The translations under genes were made by a program, and so were the position numbers. The notes below the pieces were generated by a model. It ran no database searches, was not told the DNA's origin, and was given only the letters and a program-made list of their open reading frames with translations. From Gymnogyps californianus (taxonomy: Eukaryota > Chordata > Aves > Accipitriformes > Cathartidae): DNA of 64,000 bases. Location: contig NC_059486.1 of assembly GCF_018139145.2 (NCBI RefSeq), positions 9,114,001 to 9,178,000 on the forward strand, read 5' to 3'. Within the stretch, counting starts at the first letter, position 1. The number at the start of each line of letters is the position of its first letter. Positions 37,762 to 51,659 of this stretch are shown one piece after another.

Positions 37762-37894
37762 CAGCTTCAGGAAGCGTGATGGAGTATGTTGACTCTGGAG
37801 TTACTGGAATGGAACCAGATGCGATAGATAACGTATCTTATCTCCCAGAGGAGGATATAAACAGCCTTACTTCGGGGCATACTCCAGCTGCAGG
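37762..37894 (+). other. Weak candidate exon
   Basis: A pyrimidine-rich acceptor (TCCTGTTTCTCTCGCTTAG) ends at 37761, and a possible donor, GG|GTAGGG, follows at 37894/37895. Between them one frame is open and encodes an acidic peptide containing MEPDAIDNVSYLPEEDINSL. The frame is open from 37734, about 55 codons, and is closed by TAG at 37896-37898 if the donor is not used. I do not recognise the peptide in any family. The combination of a good acceptor and protein-like composition is the only reason to list it; chance is more likely. Confidence 0.12.
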
Positions 37895-40800
37895 GTAGGG
37901 TGGGAGCTGGGCAGGAATGGCTTTTCTCTGCAGGTTGCTTAGTTTTTTAATTTTTGTTACTTCCGTCTGTTCAGTTCCTTACACCAGTGTTTTTCAGAAA
38001 TGAGACATGAATTTACACAGACCCTTCCTACATTGTCAATTTTGGCAATGCTAATACTCCAGAATTGGTATTCTTTGGTTCCTCTTGTGTCTAAGACTAA
38101 ATCTGAACTTGTTTACAATGATCATAGATAATAATCCCACTGGCTTTCCTGGGGTTTATACCTAAGTTCAGGGAATTCAAAAGCAGAAGTGCGTGTGCCT
38201 GTGTTGACCAGATTTTCTTGAATGCCTGTATTATGTATGGGATTCAAATATGGGAGGATCAAGGGCTCTTCCTGCATTTTAAACTCCCTTATAAGGAGCT
38301 GGGCCAGCCTAGGAGAATAACACTCTCCAAGAAAAGAAGGTTGTTGCACAGCTTTGGTGCTTTGCTCTCCCAGATAATCAGTGAGTGCTTTAACTAGTTC
38401 CAGCTCTTTAAATAGTTTAAAACAAGGAACCTCCTTTTGAAATTAATATGTCTCTGTTCATACCCAACAAATGTGTGGATTTTATGATATTTTTACATTC
38501 AGATCTTCCGAAAGCTCTCATAAAAGGAATTCCCAATATTGCAACCACTCTGCAACCAGAGAGGATTGTCCTTTACTAAAACACAGTAGAATGAAAAACC
38601 CGTCTGCTGGAGCTTAAATCCTCTACTAGTTTGTGTGAACTCAACACAGATTAATCACATTTTCGTTCAGCTGGAAAGATACCCATGAATTATGTTCCTA
38701 GCTAAATGCACAGGGCTGCACCTATTTTTCAAAGGCACAGAAGAAAACTGCTCTAGGTGACTCAGTTACAAGTGGAGCAAGTTATTTTCAGTGCTGCCTC
38801 ATTTGAAGGAAGATAAGAACTAGAGAAAATGAAATCAGCCAGGGAGGGGAAATGATCTCATGTTAGCTGAAACTTTGTCCACATTACTTTTTTTCAGTGG
38901 TGGGTACATCTGGGTTGGCTTCACTGTCCAGTTGGTGGTAGGCAGCCTGGGAAGTCATGGCAAGTGAACCACCCTTAGCTGGTCCATGTTGTTTTATCAA
39001 ATGTTCTGTTTATGTGTGTTTACACTGTACCTCTTCGTACCTGTGCACAGTGTTAGGATGGAGGTGAACCTTGGATACTCCAACACCAGAGTGGAAGACA
39101 CAGAGGAACTGGTGTGGTGCACATGTGGGATGTGGTGGCCCTATGGGTAGATGCTGAGATTCCCCTCAGTGCCTCGGTCAAATGCCAGTTTACTGTGTTT
39201 GGCTGTGGCAGTGTGAACTATAGATATATGTAAGGAGGATTCCATCTGACTCCAACCAGATCTCTCTGGAGAAGCCATTTGGCAGTATAATTCCTTATGA
39301 ATGTTAAGTGCAGCACACTACGACATGCAAGGCGGGGATTGGGACACAGCATTCAAGCTGGAGCATTGAACACTGTCTTCTTGACTAGTGCATCAGTGCC
39401 ATCATCAGGGTAGATGAAAAACAGAAGTTCCACATGACTAACTCTGTTGGTATCCGTACTGGAACAAAACTGGAATAAAGTTCATTAAATAACATGAAGC
39501 ACGCCTTTCAAGATAACCACACAGCTGGCAAATAAGAGAGTTGGCTGGAAATGTGAGAGACTCTGTTCAGACCCTTGCACTGGGTACTAGCTGATGGTTT
39601 ATTGGGTTGGACCTGGGAAATGGCTATGCTTCTTTGCAGAGCTTTAGTGAATTAATTGTTCTGTGTAGAAATGACATTTTCTTAATAGAAGAAAGTATGT
39701 GAGGAGCTTGAGCTTGGCACCAGAGAGGTCCAAAGGAAGTAACTGTCTGGCACACTTGGAAGTATTTCTGGATTTACAACTTTTCACAGCCCCCTGTACT
39801 TGATGGGATGAAGCAAGAACCAAAGAGCAACTTGCTCTGTTCTGAAATAGCTCAATTACTACAGAGAGCGCACTTCCAAATATGGGTAGAGCAAAGTTAC
39901 AACCATTTGAGTTATAAAAAGAGCCTACGACAGCATCTAATCTAAATCAGATCTTGCAAGATCAGTCAGTGATTGTCCCTATCATCAGTGGTAACATCAT
40001 CTCACTCTGAGTTGCTTTGATGCCAGAGATAAGCCTGACATAAGAACCACAGATCTGAATTCAACTGGAGGAATCAAAAAGTTATTTCTAGCTTGATTTT
40101 TCCCCTCAAACTGAGCTACGGATATGTTTGTTAGAAACTTGTTCCCAGCTTCCTTGATGGTAACTCAAAACTCCCATTGACTTGGTGCGCTCTCCATGCT
40201 TCTTGCTAGAAATTAACCTTTAGAAGGTTTATCAACCAGGTATTTTTAGCTGAGAAGGTTAAAACAACATCAAAAAATCCCATCAGAGATACTTTGGCTG
40301 TCTGCCCACGTCTGCCCAGTCTGCCTGTCTGAGAGGAGCCCCTTCTCAGGCCATCTGCTGCTTTCTTGCCCTGAGTATACACTGCAGTACCAAACACCCA
40401 TTGACACCCATCACGAGCAGTCCATCACAGCCCCTCGCACCCATCCAGGCTCTCCCACATGGGGTGCAAGGGACCCTAGCTCAGCTGGTAACAAGCTGTA
40501 CCGGGTTGCCAGCAGCACTCTCCATTTCCTCAGGGGGTCCTAAAAGAGAAAAAGTTAATATATAACTGCAAGCACAAAAAAGTTACTGAGTGCCTGTGCT
40601 GTTGTTTATACATTTAGATACTGTGATTAAATTACATACATAATGCATAGTGTTTGTAATACATTATTAATAATAATAATACTGTCTTGTGTTATTCGGC
40701 TAGAAGAGGCATGCTCCGAGTGATGGTTCATTGGTCTATTCACACACAATTTTCATACATCTCTAAAGATTACCATTTTAACAGCTTTCTGTATGGATAC

Positions 40801-43267
40801 TGCCAGGCAGTTACATTTAACAGTGCATAAATCTAATTCCCTCTGCACTCAATTTTCTCAGGCAGCAGAATCAATTTGAATCTGTCAGGATTTTATTCTA
40901 AAGTCTATTAATGCCTCCTGCCTTTTTCTGTATTTCCCCCCCCTTCTCTCTGTCTCTCTCTTAACAATCTCACTCTTTCATGAATTCATTCAGCTGCAGA
41001 AAAAGATGCCCCACTGATACAAACACTCTTTTATCTCTTTACAACGGAAACCTAATTAGGTGTGAAGGAGACACAAGGAAGGTCACAATTAGCCCTCCAG
41101 CAATAAAGGTTAACAGTTGTGAAATCCTATAATAATGCTGTTGAACTTTGTTATTATCAATAATGACGGCCTTTGACAAGGTCAAGTTCATTATTCTTAA
41201 CAGCTATCACCGAGGCGCTTAACATCCCCACCTCACCAGCGTGGCTGTGCAACACCTTCCCTACCCTTCCCTTCCCCTACACGCTCACGCGTGTGTGCTG
41301 GTTCCTAACACAGGACCTGCTCACACCTCACCCGGCAGTTCGACCCGCTGGGTAGATTTCAAGACAGGCTTTAATATGTTTTTGTATTGAGCTTGTGCTG
41401 AAGGATCGCTCACCATGCCTTTTAATTATTGTTTAAAAAAATAACGCGTGTGGGTTTTCTTCTCCATGCTTGAGTGAAATGATTCTGCGCTATTAAGAAC
41501 TTAAATGGAGATGGTAACAAGAAAGTAATAGGAAATGTATCCTGGTAACATAGCATGTCAGAATAGAGTGGAAACAATTACATGCTTTGCCATTAAAAGC
41601 CAATGGATCTCTGACATCTTCAAAAGGCTTTTGGGGAACGATGCCAATGTTGGGTACCTGTTGCATCTGCATCCACTCTTAAATCTATAGAAAGGAATGG
41701 ATTGTAAAACAAACATTTTAAACAACTCTTTGTGGGGTCATTTTTATGCCTGTTGAAGAAGGCTTCCCAGCAACTTGAATCCACCAGAGACGTTAATCTC
41801 CCTGTTTCTTTTTAGTAGGGCTCTTGAAGAAGCAGGATCATATCCCTGACTGCTAAACCTGACATTAGTTCTCAGGTTTCCTTTACACTGAAAAACATGG
41901 TGCCACAGTCATTAATATCAGATCTGTGCCCTGTCAGATCACCTTACTCCAGTAAAGTGTGGGCATGTGATTTCATTTCCTTTTTAAGAAGTGGAGCACA
42001 CGATGGGGATCTAATGTCAACTTTACTCTTCCTTGCCTGCAGTTTCAGTTTGGATGATCCCTCATGTGGTGGAAAGTACCCAGGTACAAAGTGAACAAGC
42101 AGAGTGAGTAGTCCTTTGGGCCATCTGGCAACGTTGTTTTAGGTCTATTATGGCAGATTTACAGGGCATCCGGCTTGAGGTATTAGAAAATGCCAAAGTT
42201 GTAATTTGCTGCTGTTTCTGTATGTTTACTTGATTCTGCGATATATGCTGAAAACCAAAAATGCTTCCTTTTGGTGCATTGAGCATGCCTTTGCTCTTTC
42301 ACCTGCTCGCTGTTGAGTTTTTAAGGGTCAAGAATCATATTTAACCTTTATTTTCCAGTTCACCTGGAATTTGGATGATTACTCAGTGATGCATAAGTTG
42401 GGAAACTCTTGTCCTAGGCTACTTCTAGACTCAGTGGAGGGAAAGAGAGAAGCAGAGAGAGGGGCAATTCAGATCTTAGATGGGCTGAACAGTCCTTGGA
42501 AGCTGCCTCTCTCTTTCCATGTCCTTGAGGGAGTCTTGGATGATTACACTTCTAACTTAGACACCTCAGGAAAATATTTAATAATGCTTGACAGTAAATG
42601 TTAAGCTTATATTATAGAAAAGAAAGCCACAAAATGTGTATTAAGGGTAGAGGGCCAGAAATATCAAATATTTGATGTACATACAAAAAAAAAGTTATAG
42701 ATGTACATAGATGTTTAGTTCTCTCACTTGTACCACTTCTCAAGGAAGATCCTTGACTTCTCAAGTAAGATAGCGTTGTATCATGATAGGCAGCAAGTGC
42801 TGCCTCCTGCCAGGGCTCCAGATAATGCTGCATTTGGACTTCTACTGACATTTAGCCATATCCCATTTAGTATTTAAAAATATCTGTAACTTTTAAAATA
42901 CTCTGTCTGACCAGCCTGCTGGAAAAATATCAATAAACCAGGATATTCTTGAGATTATTTATGCCTTCTAGAGAGGACTGGGTGCTTGCACAGACAGTTG
43001 TGTAGTTTCAAAAGCTTGTGTGCGCGGCATGCACAAGTACAGGAGCGTAACAGCATCCGCACTGCCCGCAAACTCCAGGGTTCATGCAGTGCTTGACAAG
43101 AAAAAACATGTGCTGTGAGTAGTTCTTAATTCATGGTTCAAGGCTGAAGTTCAAACTGCATTTTCAGAGAGTGCAGACACAGATCACTGGACACCTTAAG
43201 GATGTTCTTCCCGTTATCTTGCTTCATTGACTCCCTGCTTCCAAGTGCACCAAACGCTCAGAAGCCC
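37895..43267. other. Non-coding; enhancer-like AT-rich block 40560-41200
   Basis: 37895-40550 and 41200-43267 show nothing I can name. 40560-41200 is AT-rich without repeat signature apart from the TAA run. It includes homeodomain-like cores (CCTAATTAGGTG) and nuclear-receptor-like half sites (AAGGTCAC, CAAGGTCAAG), so it is a candidate regulatory block. Confidence 0.35.
40664..40681. repeat. TAA microsatellite
   Basis: About five TAA units (ATTAATAATAATAATA) in an AT-rich block. Confidence 0.75.
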
Positions 43268-43347
43268 ATTTGAAGCTGGTGTGAGTTGGCACTGCTCCGC
43301 TGATGTTCACAGAATTTTGCTGGTTTACACCAGCTGAGGATCTGGCT
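43268..43347. repeat. Ancient palindromic repeat with GCTGGT...ACCAGC arms
   Basis: GAAGCTGGTGTGAGTTGGC at the left pairs imperfectly with GCTGGTTTACACCAGCTGAG at the right, followed by GATCTGGC. It shares the edge ACCAGCTGAG with the element at 61367-61441, so the two look like copies of one family. Confidence 0.5.
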
Positions 43348-46300
43348 GAATAAACCCTGTACAATTGACTGAAAATACCCGAATGTGCAGACAGTGGGAA
43401 AAGGGATAATAGAGGCCAAAGTTGCTGAACATCTAAAACGAATGCCAACAGCTGCCCCATTACGAAGTTAAAAAAAGGAATTAACAACCTGCTAGGAAAA
43501 ATATATTTACAATTCGATATGCCAACTTGAAATGAAACATTAGTCATGTTGCTTGCTTGTAAAATTTGCTGATAAAATCCCTGATACTTTTAACCTCCAA
43601 TTCTGAGAACAGCAGAATATTGCATCCTCAGCACAGACGGTGAAGGCACCTTATAATGAACATTAAGTGACGAGAATCCTCCTGTCTGTACAACGGATCA
43701 GACATCCCTGTCAGATGGATCTTCCACATGGCCACACTCTCCTGCACCCCTCCCTCTGACAGAGTATACAATATGCAAAAACTTGCAGAAAGGACGTGTT
43801 ACGGCAGAAAATTGTGACCTTTATTCGTTAAGTGATTCAACTATAGGAGGAAGATTAAGCTGTTTAGCTTCCTAGTTGTCCTCATAGCAGTCACTGGGCA
43901 TTTATCTTGCTAATGTTTCTGTATCGCCATTCCTACGCAGTTGGTAGGAACTTTTATTTGCATGAGGCAGCAGATTTTTTATTTATAAAGCCAAGGATGT
44001 GTCTTTGTACTTCAGCAAGAAGTTTATTGAATGATTGACATTAAATGGCAATTTTATCAAAATATTGATTGGAAAAGTTCTTATGCTTCCATTGTATCAT
44101 ATAGATATATCTAATCGCAGCTTTATTCAGCCAGTGCAATATGTTGCTTGTCAGACTAGAAAATGATATATTAGCCATCTGGGCAATGGGCCCAACCCTG
44201 GGCAAGATTAGTGCTTCAATTAGCTGTTGATAGCATTCCATTAGAATATTGGTTTCAAAGAGCACTAAACAAGAATGTTGTGCTTTGGTTTTCAGATTTA
44301 ATTACTTCCATCAGGGCTATAAATGAACTCATTAGTCTTAGTGGCTCTAAAACCTAGAGACAATAGAATGTTATTGCTATTGTTCTTATGGTTTGTGCAA
44401 ACATTACTTTCAAAACGCTATTAGGAATGGCTATCAACCTTTCCTCTCTTCCTAATGTAGCTGGCTGGCTGACCCTGCAGAGTAGCTCTGGAGTAAACGT
44501 GAGCTTGAGTTCATTATTGTGGTCTGTTGTGGGGATGCAGTGCCTGTTAGCAAATGGCAGCTTTATTTGGGGGGGCATCACATACAGAGAAAGTTACTGA
44601 GGATTAAACTCACGCCTTGGCAGTACTTGGCTTCTTTTCTTTTCAAAGTATTTGTGTCTTCTCTTTTTCTTTCTTTTCCCCTCTATCTCGTAATTTGTTT
44701 TAGGGTTTGCCAGAGCTTCTGAGGATTCTTGAGGCTTCTTTTTTTAATCCACTGCATCAGGATTTCATGACACTTTTTTCCCTGGTTTTGTGAAAGAATA
44801 TTCCTTTTTGTTTAATTTTTTTTGTCTTTGCCTTTTCCCCTTGACCTAAGCGGGCAGTGCACTGTGTTCCACAAACACTAGGTTCTTCTTTGAACATGAT
44901 TCTTACCCTGTTCCTTCCAAAATAGAAGAAAAAAAATGAATGGAGAAGGAGAATGCAGACGCTGACAGTCACTGCAGCCCTCCTGCCCCACAGCACTCCC
45001 ACTGAACCCAATATAGTGTTGCCATTAGTTCAGCAGTGTATCACGTTGTTTGTTAAAACCTTAAATCTCACAGAGCTTTCTTTAATCTGAGGTTAACTTC
45101 ACTTAGTAAAAGTCCCTTTGTTTCTTCTGGTTTCTTTCTTCTGTGGAGGAAGGATGCTATGTGTAAATAAAGGATATGATGCTGTGCATCACTGACGTTT
45201 ATTAAATTAAAGCTGTAATCAGTACAGTATGTCATAACCATAATATTAATGTGGCTAAAACAGTAAATGCTATCATGTTTAAAGCCTAACACCTGTTTTG
45301 TGTTAGCATCTGGATAGTTATTTCATTTTTCATTTTAATAGAATATTCTTTGATGAAATCCATAACTCAGTTGTAATTTTTAGCTCCCAACCCTGTATAA
45401 AGCCCAGAATATGGTTCAAAAAGCCTATTCTCAGATCTTAAATAAGTTTCTCCTAAATTTTGCTAGACTGTTGTGATAATGTTGGGAATATAGCAAAGTG
45501 AATAAAAATGCTGAATCCTTTGACATCACTCAGGATTTTACCCTTGATTTCCAGCAAGCAAGTCCTCTGCAGTTCAGAAGAACAGCGTGACTCCATCCTT
45601 TCTAGGCTTCTGCTGGTTACACACCTCTTTCCCCTTAGCCCTCTTGTCTTTCGCTCGGCCCTGCAGTTTGCTGGGAATCTGCAGCAGGAATGGCAACTTT
45701 CATAGGGCTTGTAGGCAAAATGAAGGAGAAGGGGAAAGCACCTGGAGTAAACGGAGGTGCGTCGCTGTATGGGGCACAGAGAGGTGAGATGGTGGGGAGG
45801 AGCAGAAGCCAGGTTGGGCAGTGCAGCAGCCTCCTCTCTGGTCTCGGTCCCTTCCTCAGTTCTGCGCTGGCAGAGGATGTGAGCCAGCCCAGCAAGAAGG
45901 AAAGAAAACGTCCCTGCCTGGCCTGCTCAAGTGCAAAGCCCATGATGGAGTTGGTTGGAGTTTGGATGTGTACTTGGGTGATTTTTTCTATCTAAATGCT
46001 TTCCATGCCATTCTCAGTAGTTCTGGAGCCATTCTCAAGTGTTTAAAAATAGAACGATGTCTCTCGCTCTTTCCCTCTCCCCCTCTCTCCTTGCATTTCC
46101 CGTCTTCAGGGGAACGGTCTGATGGATGTGTTTGTTTTTCTGGATCTGTTATGCTGAAGAGATGGGAAGAACGAGAGTGAGGAGTCTTCCTCCATGGTCA
46201 CTGTTTTGTCTAGCAAGCTTTCTGTTCTCTAGGGGCAGCTCCTGTAAAAGCTAAACTACTTCTATTTTTAAGACTATTTGGACTAGAGAAAATCAGGCAG

Positions 46301-49300
46301 ATTATACACAGTTGTCAAGAGTTTCTGTCAGCAGATGAAAGCAAGATCACTGATGGCTTCTGGCAAGTATTTCTAACCTGATCCTGTTCTGCTTCTGCTT
46401 TCCTGGTGTATCCTGCCCCAACGGTGCTCCTGCAGTCAGACCTCACAACGTTCCCATCTCCCACCGAGGGCATGCCCTAGGGTGAGTTGTGCAACGGAGA
46501 GTAGAGAACTGCCGCACTGGGATGCCAGGAAGGACTTTGCTTTCTTGTGAGCCCAAGCCTGATGATTTCTTGCAGCTGGCTGGTGCTCATAGCGTGTTTC
46601 ATATCTAGCACATAACAAGCAGAAGGGAGATGTTGTGCTACCAGTGCGTAAGGTGTGGTCCTACCAAGAGTGGGAGAGGATCATGAACACAATGCAAATA
46701 CCTAAGTCCTGTGCTTAGGTTATCCTAACATTAACTGTAGCAATAGGGCAGACCTCCTTCCCATCACTCTGCTCAGCCTGGCTGCTAAACTTGGCCTTGA
46801 AGGATGACACGAGTTTAACTGAGTGAATGAATTAGCAGAGCTCCTGTGTAAAGCTCATCAAAGACCTCAGTTTTAGTGCTACCAGCCATAGGTTTGGATA
46901 GTAGTATCCTAAAAATCCTGAAAGAAATTAGAACGAACCCAAACTCTAATGGGTTGTCACGTTTGATATACAGATTGTCCAAACACTGCTTGCTTTCAGT
47001 GTGTCACAAATCATGCGAGACTGAGGAATAAACAACAGATGTTGAAAATGAAAGATTTTTCTTCAGCAGTCTGTTGCCTCCAGCCGGTCTGCTGCTTCTC
47101 CTAAGCCACGTTCAGCCTGAGAGCATGGCTGCACCCCAGCACTGACTGGTATTGTGGCTCTGAGACCTCTCCAGCGAAATCACTCAAGAGCTCCTGTTTC
47201 GTAATGACAATACAGCAGTGGTTTATTTGAAGGCTGAGCCAACTTTGTATCGAAGCCAAATATGTCTGGCTTGGCACCATGAGCTAGCACCGGAGCCAAG
47301 CAGCTGGAGCAGACTGTACGTGTATTTAAAAGAACAAAAACAGAGAGACTCTTAAGTTATCTCCTGTAAGAGGTCAATCAGAGTGCCAGAATGCAGTGCC
47401 AGGTTTTGCATCAGGCTTTCTCTGGTCTGTCCCTGCATACCTACAGACCCAACTCCCAGGCTAAGGCTTGATTCTCCTCTTATTTCCCACCTCTCCTGGC
47501 TTTCCTCTTGCAGTCTGCTAATTGCAGGAATTACACCCCTGTAAAACGTTAGTATCTTGCCCCCATGCCCACCTTTTTTCCTCTTGGGTCCAGGTCATGT
47601 TCTTCACAACCTGCACCACCACAAGGAAAAGCACTCTAGGATTTTCTGCATGGACTTGTCTTGAAGCTGTGTCTATCTGAGAACTAAGGGGGTGACTTTT
47701 CCCATCGCACAAAGCAGCAGCAATGACTCTTTGGCCTCAAGATTTCAGTCATATTCTGTGAGTCAGGGATCTGCTGCTGGTCCGCCGGCTCCATTGAATG
47801 ATGTCTTATAGGATAATTAACAGTTATTAAGGCTGTGGCTGCCACAGATGACTGCGGCGGAGAGGCTGTATTCTCTGAGCTCAAGGTAGTCAGCTGCTGA
47901 CGGTCTTCTGCATCCAGGATGTGGAGAACCATCCGCCTCTGAAGATTGGACACGCTTCAAGAGCAGAGGGGGCTCTAATGGGGATGCTCACAAGGGGGGC
48001 AGTTGGCTGTAGATGTCTGCTCTGCTTTACCCATCTCCCAGAGCTTGCCCCTCCTGCTGCTGTAGCTCAGCTCCTTGTGGAGCAGCTGCTGAGGTGTTTT
48101 GTTATATGGGCCAACATACTGAGGCTACAACTGCAACACCTCCAGCAAAGTTGTGCCATTGCCTGAGTGACGTCTTAAGAGCACACTTCCCATTGTAGAG
48201 TAGGGATAAGCACAATTACTTTGGGCTTTCTTTATCCTTCAGTCACCTGCTAATTTTCTACCGTATCCATTTGTCACTGGGCCATGATTAGGACAGAGCT
48301 GTCGGGAAAATCCTGTGTTCCAAATCACATCCAAGAAGTTCAAGCCATCTTGTGAGACACCTGCCCTATTGAGAAATTCAGGTTTTCTTTGTTAGAAGCA
48401 TTTAAATTTAAGTGAGCCTGAAAAGGCTTGCTTTCATTCAGGGTGTAATTCGTCACTAATTTAACCCCTTTTCCTTGAACTAGGATGTGTTCAGATGCTG
48501 GATAAGATGGATCCTCTTTCCCCCTGGGCCCCAGAAATGCTTCAGGTCTCTCTTGTCTGAACCATGGACTGAGAATGAGAAGGAATCATATTGGATCACA
48601 AGATATTATGAACTCAAGGCACACTTTTTCTTGTCTAATTAACAATTTTACCCATGATACTAAATCCACGTGTGCTCATAACACACCACAAATGAGAAAT
48701 CTGGAAACCCATTTTCAAAGCACTTTCCATTATGCAAGTAGCAGGAGATGTACCGTAGCTTTTCAGTAAATTGGTTGGTAAATTGTTTTCTCCCTCATCT
48801 TTACTGCTATAACAAAAACATGTTAGCTTTAGGTCTCAATTTTTTTTTGGATTTGTTTGCTTATTTGTGCTCCTACCTATTAGCTTGAATCAAGGAAATA
48901 ACACAGATAAACATGTTTGACCTGCAAACAACTGCATGAATAAAGGGTAAAGCCTGTTTACTGAAGCAAATCTTGGTGAGATTCTGGTGGTGAGGTAAAT
49001 TGTCACATCCAGTGGTCATTCATACTATCCTGCTTCAACACGTGTGACTACTGAAACTGCCCTTGATTTTGTGCAAAATGTCTTGGGGAAGTGCTCAGCT
49101 GCCAGCTCATTCCTTGCCCTGAATTCGGGAGGGAATTGAGGTGCAATCCAGTTAAAGGTAATTACCTCTAACCCGTTTCTGTACTCTCTGAATTGCCTGT
49201 GAGATTCACAGCCCTTGAAATGAGAAATCTGAGACCTTTGCATAAAATGTTTGTTCAAGACTCTTTCTAAATGAAGGAATGTGATTGAATTGGAGCCCCG

Positions 49301-50540
49301 GTGAAGGTGGGCTGATTTCAGTGGCACTGCGTTAATTTTGTATCAGATGAAGTCTTCACTCCGTACTGCCGCTGGAAAGCTAATGTCCACCTACAGCACA
49401 GAGAAATGTTGAATGAGTGACTCGGTCTCAGCTTCGTTAGGGACCAACTTGGGGCTCTCAGCCATTTCTACAAAGATGATATGCAGGCAAGGAGGAGAAA
49501 CGGTGGTGGCTGAAGACATTTCTGCATGGGAGAGACAGCTAAGGAGGCTTGACTCCTGCCTCTCACATAGGTTTTACTACCCTTTCCTGGTTAGCTGATG
49601 TGCGAGTGAGGAAGACCTGCACTGCACTGATTGCACGTGGAAGCATTAATAATGCAAGTCCAGCTGTCAGGGGCTGGACACATGGTTCAGGCTGACAGCA
49701 CACGAACACAACCCAAGTTTTTAAGCAAAAGCAGATGGCTACTGTGAAAGAAGCAAGTTATTGCCAACAAAGACTGAGCTGGGGGCAACCAATATTATTT
49801 AGGGGAGCAGGGGTGTGACAGTCTCATGTGATTACATTGTGATAATGGGTGGAAGCTCACAGGGAATAGGAAAGCCTTTTGCTTTAGACCTCTTGGTCAG
49901 GGCTCCTTGGCCGACTCCTTTCTCAGGCACAGTTAGACACCACAGGACGAGCGGCAGGAGCAGACCTTTTGTTTCATGAGTTACTGCCCGGGTTCACGAG
50001 GAGCAGTTGCTACGCAGCGTGCGCTGCAGGCATTCGTCTTACCAGAAACGCTTGCATTGAATAATGCAGAGCAGAGCTGCTGGGGCTGCAGACCGCACAG
50101 TGCGTGTGTCTGCCCTTGCACCCGAGTGAGGAAGGGAGAAGAGGTTTGGGGAGCGCCTTACGGGGGTTATCCCTGGCATTTGCAAAGCTTGAGCTGTTGG
50201 AGCAGTCCTGTGCAATCCTTGGTTTTGCTCTGCCACTCCTGTTCAAATTGGGTCCATCGTCCCTTTGTGTCAGCTCAGGTTTTTTAAAAAATTCACACCG
50301 GTAGATCATCTGCACGGAGACATCCAGCTCTGGGGCTTGGTGAACGGCTGAACCCACTTCTCCCATTGTGCTCATCTGGAAGCACAGTCTTAAGATTGTT
50401 ACCTTGGAAGATAAATGGAAACGTCACCAGCCTTGGCTACTGTGCTTAGTAGGTGAAATACCCTTTCAAGGTTCCTTATTCTGGCAACAGTGGGCTTTTA
50501 ATGATCACATAGACAGGCATATAATAGAGGAAGAACGTGT
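43348..50540. other. Non-coding; enhancer-like block 43840-44350
   Basis: 43840-44350 is AT-rich and complex (GTTTATTGAATGATTGACAT, CTTATGCTTCCATTGTATCA) with no repeat signature, and resembles conserved non-coding DNA. 45620-46090 is purine/pyrimidine skewed. The rest is featureless to my reading, and its open frames are short and overlapping. Confidence 0.35.
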
Positions 50541-50599
50541 GCATAGGGGGTGTTGTGCCTATTATCTAAGTATAGGTGGCATTGTGTGTATTATCTATG
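50541..50599 (+). repeat. Imperfect tandem duplication, two units of about 30 bp
   Basis: Unit 1 runs from GCATAGGGGGTGTTGTGCCT to ATTATCTAA. Unit 2 runs from GTATAGGTGGCATTGTGTGT to ATTATCTATG. The two differ at a handful of positions. Confidence 0.7.
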
Positions 50600-51659
50600 T
50601 TTGTTTAGGTGAAGTAAGACGGGCATTAACATTCTGTTTCAGTCTTAATTAGTGGCTGATAAAAGCACAAGGTGATACTTAACAGTCTTGACAGTGTAAT
50701 TTATCTAAAATTTCCTAATAATACGGTTGCAGCAGTCTTGGAAGGGCTGCTTTAATGGCTTTCACATACTTAAGGTTTGGTACCAACAATATCCAATATG
50801 TTGGTTGCTTAGGAGACAAAATTAAACAAAGCCGAACGCATTTATTTCTCCCCTTTTTTACTGCACGGAGGATTATCTCACTGCAATATTTTTCTCTATT
50901 AAATGCCTAAGCTTTAGGTGTTTATAAGAATGAAAAAAAAACCCCAACCCTAACAATCCAGATCCCCTATTAAATCAGCAGATGGCTCCTAGAGCCAAAT
51001 TAGGGACCTGTGATAGAACAATAAAAGCTCTGCTTTACACAATGCACATGTTCAGAGTTGGCAGTGCTAAATGAGACCTCCATGCAATCTGCTCTGAGAA
51101 ATAGCCTTACTGGCATTGACCTCTTCCTTTGTATAATTCAACACTGTGTCATCAATTGCAATTGCACAGACGTCTTTGCAATTTAGCAGACCTTGTATGG
51201 ACTGACTTTCCCAATATTTGTTTAAGATGAACTGTATAAACTTGTTATTAGTAGTCTGCCAGAGTAAGGGAGATGATAACAGTGTTTGCATTAGGCTACA
51301 TAAAATACAGCACCTGGGCAAGGTGCACTGAGCACGTTCCAAGCAAATGTTGTTGTTTCAGGGTCTGCTGCTGATCCTGCTGAAGGCAAAAGTAAAACTC
51401 CCAGCAGCTTAAGTCAGGGCAAGAGCATGTCTTGTCTAGGTTGTGCAGAGGCTCTGAGCTTAGTATGGCTGAGTTATTTAATTTACAATGTTTTTAAAAA
51501 GTCTCTGAATTCACCTGACAAATGCGGGCAGCAGAACAAGGCTGCAGTGGGATCTGACTGATCTCATCTCAGTTGTATGTCTGTACAATCCTACTGATTT
51601 CATCACGTCTTAGTCCTGCTTTTCAGCGGCTTATATGATATAGGGACGCAGCCCTTTTG
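50600..51659. other. Non-coding; AT-rich block 50690-50940 with an RFX-like site
   Basis: 50690-50940 is AT-rich and unique-looking around the X-box-like GTTGCTTAGGAGAC. The rest shows no feature. Confidence 0.35.
50804..50817. promoter_or_regulatory. RFX X-box-like site
   Basis: GTTGCTTAGGAGAC; its complement, GTCTCCTAAGCAAC, has a perfect AGCAAC half-site and a one-mismatch partner. It lies in an AT-rich segment (50690-50940) that resembles conserved non-coding DNA. Confidence 0.35.

Noticed and set aside
46040..46110. Pyrimidine-rich tract as a splice acceptor
   Set aside because: No open, conserved-looking exon follows it.
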